A stretch of DNA of 5,188 bases from an uncultured Propioniciclava sp. (GCA_937872005.1 CALMPQ010000079.1:1-5188); one strand, 5' to 3'. Counted from the stretch's first letter, positions 1 to 5,188 are shown. The notes: a model not told the origin generated them from the sequence alone. A program made the numbers and translations.

Positions 1-1
1 C

Positions 2-853
2 CCGCTCAAGGTCGTCGTGGACGCCGGCAACGGCATGGCCGGGCTGACCACGCCGGTCGTGCTCGGGCCCCTCCCCCTTGAGGTGGTCGGGTTGTACCTC
101 GAGCTTGACGGCACCTTCCCGAACCACATGCCGAACCCGCTGATCCCTGAGAACCTGGTGGACGCCCAGGCTGCGGTGCGATCACACGGGGCGGATGTCG
201 GTCTGGTCTTCGACGGGGACGCCGACCGCTGCTTCATCATCGACGAGCGCGGCGAGGTCGTCTCGCCGTCGGTCGTCACGGCGATGATCGCCTCGCAGGA
301 GTTGGCCCGTGAGCCCGGCGGCACCATCGTGATCAACAAGATCACGTCGCGTGCGGTCGCCGAGGTCATCGACGAACTCGGGGGCAACCTCGTGGTGAGC
401 CGCGTCGGGCACACGAGCGTCAAGGCACACATGGCCGAGAACGACGCGATCTTCGGTGGGGAGCACTCCGCGCACTACTACTTCCGCGACTTCTGGGGCG
501 CCGACACCGGCATGCTGGCCGGCCTGCACGTGCTGGCGATGCTGGGCCGGGGGGCGGCGTCCATGTCGGAGCTGGCGGCGCGCTTCGCCGGGTGGGAGGC
601 GTCCGGGGAGATCAACTCCACCGTGCCGGCCGTCGGGCCGGTGCTCGACCGGGTGCGCGCCGCGTTCGACGGACGTGGCACGATCGATGACCAGGACGGC
701 ATCACGATCGCCACGGAGGACTGGTGGGTGAACGTGCGGGCGTCCAACACCGAGCCGCTGCTGCGGCTCAACGTCGAGGCGCGGGACGAGGCCACCATGG
801 CCGCGTTGCGCGACGAGGCGCTGGCTGTGATCCGAGGAGGAAACGATGAGTGA
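2..853 (+). CDS. manB: Phosphomannomutase (alpha-D-phosphohexomutase family), 3' part; 5' end outside window
   Basis: This enzyme interconverts mannose 6-phosphate and mannose 1-phosphate in the cytosol, feeding GDP-mannose and so mannosylated glycans and lipids. The reading frame is open from base 2, so the gene runs in from upstream; 283 C-terminal residues are present of a family length near 450-460. The N-terminal domain with the catalytic phosphoserine loop is missing. Visible motifs are V-D-A-G-N-G-M-A-G at the start of domain 2, the metal-binding DGDADRC at 212-232, the sugar-specificity loop [10 protein letters not shown] at 455-484, and the phosphate-binding [10 protein letters not shown] of domain 4 at 737-766. 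GGEHSAH rather than the commoner GGEHSGH is, from memory, usual in actinobacterial ManB. An internal GTG at 17 is not a real start because homology continues upstream of it. The stop overlaps the next gene by 8 bp. Phosphoglucomutase activity cannot be excluded, since many members are bifunctional. Confidence 0.94.
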   Translation, partial: PLKVVVDAGNGMAGLTTPVVLGPLPLEVVGLYLELDGTFPNHMPNPLIPENLVDAQAAVRSHGADVGLVFDGDADRCFIIDERGEVVSPSVVTAMIASQELAREPGGTIVINKITSRAVAEVIDELGGNLVVSRVGHTSVKAHMAENDAIFGGEHSAHYYFRDFWGADTGMLAGLHVLAMLGRGAASMSELAARFAGWEASGEINSTVPAVGPVLDRVRAAFDGRGTIDDQDGITIATEDWWVNVRASNTEPLLRLNVEARDEATMAALRDEALAVIRGGNDE

Positions 854-1031
854 CCTGGTTCCCGGCGTCCTGGAGCTGCTGGTGTGCCCGGCGTGCCACG
901 GGCAGCTGACGTGGGCGTACGAGGCGTCCGAGTTGGTGTGCACCGAGCCCGAGTGCGGGCTGGCCTACCCGGTGCGGGGCGGCATCCCGATCCTCGTGGT
1001 GGACGAGGCGCGCGCTCCCGAGAAGGAGTGA
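846..1031 (+). CDS. Trm112-family small zinc-binding protein (61 aa)
   Basis: This is a short protein of the Trm112/YcaR-like family. Trm112 in eukaryotes and archaea is a zinc protein that activates partner methyltransferases; bacterial roles are poorly defined. The sequence shows the family layout: a hydrophobic opening ([10 protein letters not shown]), a zinc-knuckle pair C14-x2-C17, a second cysteine pair C32 and C37, then the typical [17 protein letters not shown] tail (Y41 to R56). The length of 61 residues fits the family. The ATG at 846 lies inside the 3' end of manB (8-bp overlap) and is preceded by a strong GAGGAGG Shine-Dalgarno at 834-840 with 5-nt spacing, so it is very probably expressed and translationally coupled to manB. 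Conservation next to phosphomannomutase in actinobacteria suggests a role linked to this cluster, but no partner methyltransferase is visible here. Confidence 0.9.
   Translation: MSDLVPGVLELLVCPACHGQLTWAYEASELVCTEPECGLAYPVRGGIPILVVDEARAPEKE
1023..1028 (+). promoter_or_regulatory. Ribosome binding site fixing the start of the SIS/TobH-like gene
   Basis: AAGGAG ends 5 nt before the ATG at 1034 and overlaps the stop region of the Trm112-family gene. It supports the start at 1034. The longer in-frame extension back to 884 would lie wholly inside the Trm112 gene and has low-complexity Arg/Gly-rich residues typical of an out-of-frame shadow. Confidence 0.7.
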
Positions 1032-1033
1032 GC

Positions 1034-2062
1034 ATGTCGTCGGAGTTCGACGAGTCGCGGCTCGACGACCCGGCGATCCTCGCCGAGTCCGACCACCTGT
1101 TGCGGCCCCTGGCCGAGGCGGGTGCGCGGCTGCGCCGTGAGGCGGCGGCGGCCGAAGCTGCGCTGGCGTCGTTGGCCGGCGAGCAGCGCCCGCGCGCCAT
1201 CATCGCCGTGGGGCCCGAGGCGCGGCTGTTGCGCGCGGTGCTCGAACCGGTGTGCCCGGTGCCGTTCGTCGCCTGGCCCAACCTCGGCCTGCCCGGCTGG
1301 GTCGGCCCGCTCGACCTCGTCATCGTGCTGGGTGGCGGATCGTCGGCGGCGACCTGCTCGCACGAGGCGCTGCGCCGCGGCTCGCGCGTGATCGTGACCG
1401 CGCCCGAGGACTCGTCGCTGGCCCGCCAGTCGGCGTCGCGGGCGACGACGCTGCTGCCGGTCTCGACCGCCGACCCGCTGCCTGCCGCGATCGTCGCGCT
1501 GGCTGCGCTGCACGAGATGGGCTTGGCGGGGCCGATCTCGACCGCCGCCGTCCCCGACGCGCTGGACGCCGTGGCCCTGGAATCTGGCCACGGCGTCGAC
1601 CTGGCGGCGAACCCGGCCAAGATGGTGGCGATCGAGTTGGCCGACGCCCAACCCGTGATCTGGGGCGGCTCGGTGCTTGCGGCGCGCGCGTCCCGGCGGA
1701 TCGCGGAGGCGGTGCGGACGGCGTCCGGTCGGGTGGCCTTGGCCGCCGACGCGGGGGAGCTGCTGCCGATCCTGGCCGGCGTCCGCCCACGGGACCCGTT
1801 CGCGGACCCGTTCGAGGGGTCGGAGGAGGCCCGGCCCACCCTGGTGGTGGTCGACGACGGGCTCGGCGATGCGGAGAACGACGAGCAGCGGGATGCCCTA
1901 GAGGAGAACGCGCGCGTCATGGACGTGCGTGTCACCGCGCTGGCCCACACGGTCGGTTCGACGATGGAGCGGTACGCCACGGTGTTGGCCAAGGGCATGT
2001 TCGCGGCTGCCTACCTGCAGATCGGGCTCGGTCGGGAGTACCGCCGCGAGGGGAGGCTGTGA
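1034..2062 (+). CDS. SIS-domain protein, TobH-like / phosphoglucose-phosphomannose isomerase relative
   Basis: The 342-aa protein resembles the actinobacterial TobH-like proteins (Rv3256c type) encoded beside phosphomannomutase; these are distant relatives of the bifunctional phosphoglucose/phosphomannose isomerases. The N-terminus (ESRLDDPAILAESDHLLRPLA, residues 7-27) is typical. The first SIS-like Rossmann half has I-I-A-V-G-P at 56-61, and the core strand-loop L-V-I-V-L-G-G-G-S-S spans 95-104, followed by RGSRVIVTAP at 115-124. A second half includes an N-P-A-K and P-V-I-W-G-G pair, then IFADP-like DPFADPFEG. A C-terminal helix GSTMERYATVLAKGMFAAAYLQIGLG (308-333, written as its key residues G308, E312, A324, G333) closes the fold. 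The NHNE-type segment of true PGI/PMI enzymes is not visible, so isomerase activity is doubtful. It starts 2 nt after the Trm112 stop with a good Shine-Dalgarno and ends in a TGATG overlap with aroQ. Confidence 0.8.
   Translation: MSSEFDESRLDDPAILAESDHLLRPLAEAGARLRREAAAAEAALASLAGEQRPRAIIAVGPEARLLRAVLEPVCPVPFVAWPNLGLPGWVGPLDLVIVLGGGSSAATCSHEALRRGSRVIVTAPEDSSLARQSASRATTLLPVSTADPLPAAIVALAALHEMGLAGPISTAAVPDALDAVALESGHGVDLAANPAKMVAIELADAQPVIWGGSVLAARASRRIAEAVRTASGRVALAADAGELLPILAGVRPRDPFADPFEGSEEARPTLVVVDDGLGDAENDEQRDALEENARVMDVRVTALAHTVGSTMERYATVLAKGMFAAAYLQIGLGREYRREGRL
2048..2056 (+). promoter_or_regulatory. Ribosome binding site of the aroQ-like gene
   Basis: GAGGGGAGG lies at the very 3' end of the upstream gene, 5 nt before the ATG at 2062. 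It decides the start at the TGATG stop-start overlap. Earlier in-frame codons lie inside the TobH-like gene. Confidence 0.7.
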
Positions 2063-2484
2063 TGAAGGTCCTGGTGCTGAACGGGGTCAACCTCGGCCGG
2101 CTGGGGCAGCGGCAGCCCAAGGTGTACGGGGCGACCACCCATGCCGAGCTGGCCGAGCACCTGGTCGAGACCGGTTCTGGGTTGGGGTTGGACGTCGAGG
2201 TGAGACAGACGGACCATGAAGGAGTCATGGTCGAGTGGCTGCACGAGGCGGCTTCGTCGGGGGCCGCAGTGGTGATCAACCCGGGCGCGTGGTCTCACTA
2301 CTCATACGCGATCGCCGACGCGGTGGTGCAGGTTTCGACGGTGGTGGAGGTGCACATCTCGAACGTGCACGCGCGGGAATCCTGGCGGAAGGAGCTGGTG
2401 ATCTCGCCCTACGTGCGCGGCACCATCATGGGGCTGGGCCTGGGTGGCTACGACCTGGCGCTGGCCCATCTCGCGTCCCTGTGA
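2062..2484 (+). CDS. aroQ: Type II 3-dehydroquinate dehydratase (AroQ) or close paralogue
   Basis: Type II dehydroquinases reversibly dehydrate 3-dehydroquinate to 3-dehydroshikimate in the shikimate pathway or in quinate catabolism, as a cytosolic dodecamer. The 140-aa product has the full family pattern: MKVLVLNGVNLGRLG (1-15), flexible-lid arginine R17 and catalytic tyrosine Y22 in QRQPKVYG, Q49-x-D51-H52-E53-G54, I72-N73-P74-G75, H79, and the active-site block V-E-V-H98-I-S-N101-V-H-A-R105-E, with R109 and S115-P116 after it. Length is normal to slightly short (about 140-150). Three usually constant spots differ: GPN is G8-V9-N10, the ALRDA segment is A83-I84-A85-D86-A87, and RRHS is R109-K110-E111-L112. 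The catalytic Tyr, His, Asn and Arg remain, so activity is plausible, but a changed substrate range is possible. The gene is translationally coupled on both sides (1-nt overlap upstream, 4-nt downstream). Confidence 0.82.
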   Translation: MKVLVLNGVNLGRLGQRQPKVYGATTHAELAEHLVETGSGLGLDVEVRQTDHEGVMVEWLHEAASSGAAVVINPGAWSHYSYAIADAVVQVSTVVEVHISNVHARESWRKELVISPYVRGTIMGLGLGGYDLALAHLASL

Positions 2485-3392
2485 TCCTGGCGGAGGGGGT
2501 CTGGCGGTCGCTGGCCGACGCGCATGCCGGGGCCGTGGACGCCTTGGCGGCCGCCCACGTGGCGCGCCGGCAGCGGGGCATCAAGCACCCCGTCGAGGAC
2601 TTCCTGTGGACGTACTACTCCTACCGCCCGGCGTTGCTGCGGCGCTGGCACCCGGGCCCGGGCGTGGTGCTGGAGGGGGCGTCCGAGCATGCGGACTGGC
2701 GGTACTACCGCGCGGTGCCGGGTGGGGTGTCGCTCGACCTGGAGGGATTCCTGGCCGAGCGCGGAGACACGGTGCGGTTCGTGCGGCGGTTGCTGGCGGC
2801 CACGGCATCGCGCCCGGCCCAGTGGTCGTGCTTCGGGCTGCACGAGTGGGCGATGGTCTACCGGACAACACCCGACCAGGTGCGCCACGTCGGGTGGCCG
2901 CTGCGATTGGGACACGAGGGCACGGACGCGGTGGTCGAGGCGTCGTCGCTGCGGTGCACGCACTTCGATGCGTTCCGGTTCTTCACGCCGGACGCCGTGG
3001 GGCGCAACGCGCTGGCGCCGACGCGTGAGCGCCAGGTGTCGCTGGAGCAACCTGGCTGCCTGCACGCGGTGATGGATCTGTACAAGTGGTCCTACAAGCT
3101 CGTGCCCGCGGTGCCGTCATCGCTGGTGATGGAGGTTTTGTCGGTGGCGCGAGAGGCGCGGGAACTCGACATGCGGGCTGCGCCCTACGACTTGGCGGCG
3201 CTGGGGGTGGAGCCGATCCGCATCGAGACGCCCGAGGGCAAGGCGGAGTACGTCGCCGAGCAGCGGCGCATCGCTGGGTTGGGCGAGGTGATGCGCGGGC
3301 GGTTGGTGGCGGCGTTGGACGCCCTGGTGGGTGACCGACAGATTTCGACCGACACCGTTTCGACCGCGGTGCCACGAACGTCGGGCGAATGA
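2481..3392 (+). CDS. Conserved actinobacterial protein of unknown activity ('3-methyladenine DNA glycosylase' label)
   Basis: The 303-aa protein matches a conserved actinobacterial family that databases commonly name 3-methyladenine DNA glycosylase (recalled from family knowledge). No helix-hairpin-helix GPD motif is visible, so that function is not supported here. Conserved blocks in order: RRQRGIKHPVEDFLWTYY (29-46), SYRPALLRRWHPGPG (47-61), CFGLHEWAMVY (117-127), RCTHFDAFRFFTP (158-170), LEQPGCLHAVMDLYKW (188-203), LDMRAAPYDL (229-238), and IETPEGKAEYV (248-258). The many invariant-looking His, Asp, Glu and Cys residues suggest an enzyme, perhaps metal-dependent. There is no signal peptide or membrane segment. 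The GTG start overlaps the aroQ stop by 4 nt (GTGA), has no Shine-Dalgarno of its own and is probably reached by coupled re-initiation; the family N-terminus agrees with it. Residues 285-303 are encoded by a repeat element and are unlikely to belong to the ancestral protein. Confidence 0.75.
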   Translation: MILAEGVWRSLADAHAGAVDALAAAHVARRQRGIKHPVEDFLWTYYSYRPALLRRWHPGPGVVLEGASEHADWRYYRAVPGGVSLDLEGFLAERGDTVRFVRRLLAATASRPAQWSCFGLHEWAMVYRTTPDQVRHVGWPLRLGHEGTDAVVEASSLRCTHFDAFRFFTPDAVGRNALAPTRERQVSLEQPGCLHAVMDLYKWSYKLVPAVPSSLVMEVLSVAREARELDMRAAPYDLAALGVEPIRIETPEGKAEYVAEQRRIAGLGEVMRGRLVAALDALVGDRQISTDTVSTAVPRTSGE

Positions 3393-3411
3393 CGTCGGGC
3401 GACAGAAATCT
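3332..3411 (+). repeat. Palindromic repeat element, copy 1 (degenerate, with internal duplication)
   Basis: The first 39 bp (3332-3370) match 4446-4484 at 38 of 39 positions (A3340 versus G4454). The downstream part aligns with copy 2 once one 14-bp unit is removed: both share GACGTC-x-G-x-CGA and AAATC, and copy 1 also has a 3-nt insertion (CAG, 3403-3405). Terminal pairing is decayed to AGATTTC at 3340-3346 against GAAATCT at 3405-3411. The element overlaps the 3' end and stop codon of the preceding gene and ends about 50 bp before the next start codon. Its function is unknown; a REP-like or mRNA 3'-end element is a reasonable guess. Confidence 0.8.
3378..3405 (+). repeat. Tandem 14-bp duplication at the stop codon of the upstream gene
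   Basis: ACGTCGGGCGA occurs at 3378-3388 and again at 3392-3402, a period of 14 bp. The TGA stop at 3390-3392 lies across the junction of the two units. Copy 2 of the element has a single counterpart (ACGTCAGTCGA at 4492-4502), so this looks like a local duplication inside copy 1. Confidence 0.7.
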
Positions 3412-3461
3412 CCCTGTGGATGACGCGTTCGGGGCTGCTTCGTTCCGGCAGGATCGTCGGC

Positions 3462-4448
3462 ATGGAGCCCACCCCCTTCTCCTCGAAGCTGACGCGCGCC
3501 GAACGGGCCCGCGCCGAACAACGCGAGCGCGACCGGCGGCACCGCCTCGCCCGTGAGGTCGCCGACAATCACGACGGCGTGGCGACGCGCGCGATGCTGA
3601 TGGCAGCCGGCCTGACCCGAGGCCAACTCGACGGCGAGGTGCGCCGGGGCGTCTGGAGCCCGCTGGGGATCCACACCCTGGGTATCACAACCAGCGCGCC
3701 CACAGGTCGTGCCTTGTGGCGACGGGCCTTGTGGGAGTCGAGTCGCAACGCCGTCCTCGACGGGCCCACCGCGCTGCTGGCAGGAGGGCTCAAGGGGTGG
3801 ACCGAATCCGTGATCCACGTGAGCGTCCCCAACGGTGATCGAGTGCGGTCGATCGAGGGCGTGCGGCACCACCGGCTGCGTGACCTCGGCGAGACGGTCG
3901 GGGCTGACCTGCGCCGCACGACTCCGGCGCTCGCCGCGATCCGGGCGGCGCAATGGGCGCAAACCCATCGGCAGGCGGCGACGCTCGTGGCGATGACGGT
4001 CCAACAACGATTGGCCAGCCCTGCGACCCTGCTCGGCCTCTGGGCGGGGGTCGGCTACTCCGCCCGCCGCGAGGTGCTGGGTCCGGTGATCCAGGACGTG
4101 TGTGCCGGGGCGGAGTCGCTGGGCGAGCTCGACTTCGCCCAGTTGTGCCGGCGACGGGGGATGCCGGAGCCGACGCGCCAGGCAGTCCGGATCGGCCGGA
4201 ACGGGCGGGTGTTCCTCGACGTCCTGTGGGAGGGGCTCGACGTCCACGTCGAGATCCAGGGTGCGCACCACTTCGCGGGCGTCGCCGGCGTCGATGACGC
4301 ACTGCGCTTCAACGACCAAGCGCTGAGAAAGGGCTCCACGATCCGCCTCCAGATCCCTGTGCTCGGCTTGCGAATCGATCCTGACCCGTTCCTCGACCAG
4401 GTGGCCGTGGCGTTGGCGTCGCGGCGTCCGAGACCCGGGGCTGCCTGA
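3462..4448 (+). CDS. AbiEi-like wHTH / DUF559-type PD-(D/E)XK nuclease-fold protein, solo
   Basis: The 328-aa protein has an Arg/Glu-rich N-terminal helix (residues 11-33), then an AbiEi-like winged-helix region (about 34-74: [20 protein letters not shown], then [15 protein letters not shown]). The middle (about 83-210) resembles the linker of actinobacterial AbiEi-domain proteins (H119-V-S-V-P, V-R-H-H-R-L, T-T-P-A-L). The C-terminus (222-318) matches the DUF559/Vsr-like endonuclease fold: [14 protein letters not shown]253-V-x-W, V-E264-I-Q266-G, then Q297-to-R304 and D-P near the end. Canonical members have E-x-D; here it is E-x-Q. AbiEi proteins act as DNA-binding antitoxins with the nucleotidyltransferase AbiEii, but no toxin gene is next to it, so a toxin-antitoxin role is unproven. 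ATG 3462 is preferred over ATG 3420 because AGGA (3450-3453) precedes it; the 3420 start has no Shine-Dalgarno and adds 14 residues from sequence abutting the repeat. The stop TGA is the first three bases of repeat copy 2. Confidence 0.78.
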   Translation: MEPTPFSSKLTRAERARAEQRERDRRHRLAREVADNHDGVATRAMLMAAGLTRGQLDGEVRRGVWSPLGIHTLGITTSAPTGRALWRRALWESSRNAVLDGPTALLAGGLKGWTESVIHVSVPNGDRVRSIEGVRHHRLRDLGETVGADLRRTTPALAAIRAAQWAQTHRQAATLVAMTVQQRLASPATLLGLWAGVGYSARREVLGPVIQDVCAGAESLGELDFAQLCRRRGMPEPTRQAVRIGRNGRVFLDVLWEGLDVHVEIQGAHHFAGVAGVDDALRFNDQALRKGSTIRLQIPVLGLRIDPDPFLDQVAVALASRRPRPGAA

Positions 4449-4515
4449 CCGACGGATTTCGACCGACACCGTTTCGACCGCGGTCCGACAGACGTCAGTC
4501 GAAATCCGTCGGTCA
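4446..4515 (+). repeat. Palindromic repeat element, copy 2 (intact 70-bp inverted repeat)
   Basis: The ends form a perfect 18-bp inverted repeat, TGACCGACGGATTTCGAC at 4446-4463 and its exact reverse complement at 4498-4515, around a 34-nt centre. The centre contains the perfect palindrome GACCGCGGTC at 4476-4485. TTTCGACCG also occurs twice in direct orientation at 4457-4465 and 4472-4480. Similarity to copy 1 begins at exactly the same base as the inverted repeat, which defines a discrete unit. It supplies the stop codon of the preceding gene and ends 25 nt before the ahcY start. No T-run follows the right arm, so it does not look like a standard intrinsic terminator, though a strong RNA hairpin is expected. 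Confidence 0.9.
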
Positions 4516-4526
4516 CCCGCGCCGGG

Positions 4527-4532
4527 TAGGGT
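4527..4532 (+). promoter_or_regulatory. Candidate -10 box for ahcY (possible leaderless start)
   Basis: TAGGGT fits the actinobacterial TANNNT -10 pattern. Its last T is 9 nt before the GTG at 4541, so transcription could begin at or next to the start codon, giving a leaderless or very short leader. No clear -35 hexamer is seen; that region is occupied by the right arm of the palindromic repeat. The same bases overlap the only weak Shine-Dalgarno candidate (AGGG, 4528-4531), so the two readings compete. Confidence 0.35.
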
Positions 4533-4540
4533 TGCCCCTC

Positions 4541-5188
4541 GTGGACTACAAGGTTGCTGACCTGAACCTGGCCGACTTCGGCCGCAAGGAGATCACCCTC
4601 GCCGAGCACGAGATGCCCGGCCTCATGGCGATGCGCGAGCGCTATGGCGACTCCAAGCCGCTGAAGGGGGCCCGCATCGCCGGCAGCCTGCACATGACCG
4701 TGCAGACGGCCGTCCTCATCGAGACCCTCGTCGAGCTGGGCGCCGAGGTGCGCTGGGCGTCCTGCAACATCTTCTCCACGCAGGACCATGCCGCGGCCGC
4801 GATCGCCGCCGCCGGCATCCCGGTGTTCGCCTGGAAGGGCGAGACGCTCGAGGAGTACTGGTGGTGCACCGAGCAGATCCTCACCTGGCCCGGCGGGCAG
4901 CAGCCGAACATGATCCTCGACGACGGCGGGGACGCCACCCTCTTCGTGCACAAGGGCGTCGAGTTCACCAAGACGGGCGCGGTGCCCGAGCCCGCGGCGT
5001 CCGACAGCCACGAGTACCAGGTGATCCTCAAGACCCTGGCCCAGAGCCAACTCGACTTCGTCAGCCTCGCCAACAGCATCCGTGGGGTGACGGAGGAGAC
5101 CACCACCGGCGTCCACCGCCTCTACGAGATGGCGAACGCCCAGGCTCTGCTGTTCCCGGCGATCAACGGCAACGCCTCGGTGACCAAG
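4541..5188 (+). CDS. ahcY: S-adenosylhomocysteine hydrolase, N-terminal 216 residues; 3' end outside window
   Basis: The NAD-dependent cytosolic enzyme splits S-adenosylhomocysteine into adenosine and homocysteine, removing the product that inhibits methyltransferases. The frame is open from the GTG at 4541 to the last base. Family motifs: [13 protein letters not shown] (5-17), AEHEMPGLM (21-29), [16 protein letters not shown] (48-63; H51 is the catalytic His equivalent), [12 protein letters not shown] (72-83), [13 protein letters not shown] (96-108), [10 protein letters not shown] (124-133, with the conserved Asp), [10 protein letters not shown] (182-191, with the Glu pair), and [10 protein letters not shown]216, which ends at the conserved Lys. 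The region 84-95 is short and lacks the insertion of the mycobacterial enzyme. The last segment reads N-A-S where N-D-S is usual. The NAD-binding domain is beyond the window. An upstream in-frame TTG at 4532 has no usable Shine-Dalgarno, so GTG 4541 is preferred. Confidence 0.96.
   Translation, partial: MDYKVADLNLADFGRKEITLAEHEMPGLMAMRERYGDSKPLKGARIAGSLHMTVQTAVLIETLVELGAEVRWASCNIFSTQDHAAAAIAAAGIPVFAWKGETLEEYWWCTEQILTWPGGQQPNMILDDGGDATLFVHKGVEFTKTGAVPEPAASDSHEYQVILKTLAQSQLDFVSLANSIRGVTEETTTGVHRLYEMANAQALLFPAINGNASVTK

Noticed and set aside
884..1033. N-terminal extension of the TobH-like gene to an upstream start
   Set aside because: It lies inside the Trm112 gene, encodes Gly/Arg-rich filler, and a good Shine-Dalgarno fixes the start at 1034.
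478..1998. Long antisense open frame (506 codons) across manB, the Trm112 gene and the TobH-like gene
   Set aside because: It is Ser/Arg/Ala-rich low-complexity translation expected opposite high-GC genes, and it opposes three genes with clear family motifs.
3415..3423. DnaA-box-like TGTGGATGA
   Set aside because: A single 8-of-9 match with no second box or AT-rich region; expected by chance.
4276..4460. Transposon or insertion sequence carrying the nuclease gene
   Set aside because: No transposase, and no convincing target duplication; the CC at both sides of copy 2 is too short to count.
3117..4469. Long antisense open frame (450 codons) opposite the nuclease gene and the repeat
   Set aside because: No recognisable motif; composition is typical of a codon-position shadow, and the sense strand has clear domain homology.
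4446..4515. Integron attC site, since the palindromes sit at gene 3' ends as in gene cassettes
   Set aside because: The ends are TGACCGAC/GTCGGTCA; no GTTRRRY/RYYYAAC core sites are visible, and there is no integrase in the window.
4446..4530. Classical intrinsic terminator
   Set aside because: The hairpin is strong but the loop is long and the following bases are CCCGCGCC with no T-run.
4449..4540. SAH riboswitch upstream of ahcY
   Set aside because: The leader is short and mostly filled by the palindromic repeat that also occurs elsewhere; no SAH-riboswitch core is recognisable.
4055..5116. Antisense open frame (353 codons) opposite the nuclease gene and ahcY
   Set aside because: ahcY on the plus strand is unmistakable; the antisense product looks like a G+C-driven shadow.

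Overview
The window comes from a high-G+C Gram-positive chromosome, most likely an actinomycete (Actinomycetota). G+C is high and third codon positions are almost all G or C. The gene set (actinobacterial-type phosphomannomutase, a Trm112-like zinc protein, a TobH-like SIS protein, then S-adenosylhomocysteine hydrolase further on) recalls the manB - Rv3256c - manA ... sahH neighbourhood of mycobacteria. A Propionibacteriaceae-like host is possible, but the sequence alone does not prove it.

Positions 1-3392 hold a tightly packed, same-strand, operon-like run. It contains the 3' part of manB (phosphomannomutase), a 61-aa Trm112-family protein (8-bp overlap), a 342-aa SIS/TobH-like sugar-isomerase relative (2-nt gap), a 140-aa type II 3-dehydroquinate dehydratase-like protein (1-nt overlap, TGATG) and a 303-aa conserved actinobacterial protein of unknown activity that is often labelled '3-methyladenine DNA glycosylase' (4-nt overlap, GTGA). 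manA, which follows the TobH-like gene in mycobacteria, is not here; aroQ and the unknown gene occupy that slot.

Positions 3332-4515 form a different, accessory-looking block. It is a single gene with an AbiEi-like winged-helix N-terminus and a DUF559/Vsr-like PD-(D/E)XK C-terminus, without a toxin partner. It is bracketed by two same-orientation copies of one short palindromic element. The first 39 bp of the two copies match at 38 positions. The downstream copy is a 70-bp unit with perfect 18-bp inverted-repeat ends, and its first three bases are the stop codon of the accessory gene. The upstream copy encodes the last 19 residues of the unknown gene and carries a local 14-bp duplication at that gene's stop codon.

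From 4541 to the window end is the N-terminal 216 residues of ahcY (S-adenosylhomocysteine hydrolase). It starts 25 nt after the palindromic element and may be leaderless from a TAGGGT -10-like box.

The genes cover mannose/GDP-mannose precursor supply (manB and the TobH-like protein), possibly aromatic-acid metabolism (AroQ-like) and the methylation cycle (ahcY). The most unusual feature is the repeat-bracketed AbiEi-nuclease gene. No RNA gene, CRISPR array, transposase or integrase is visible.
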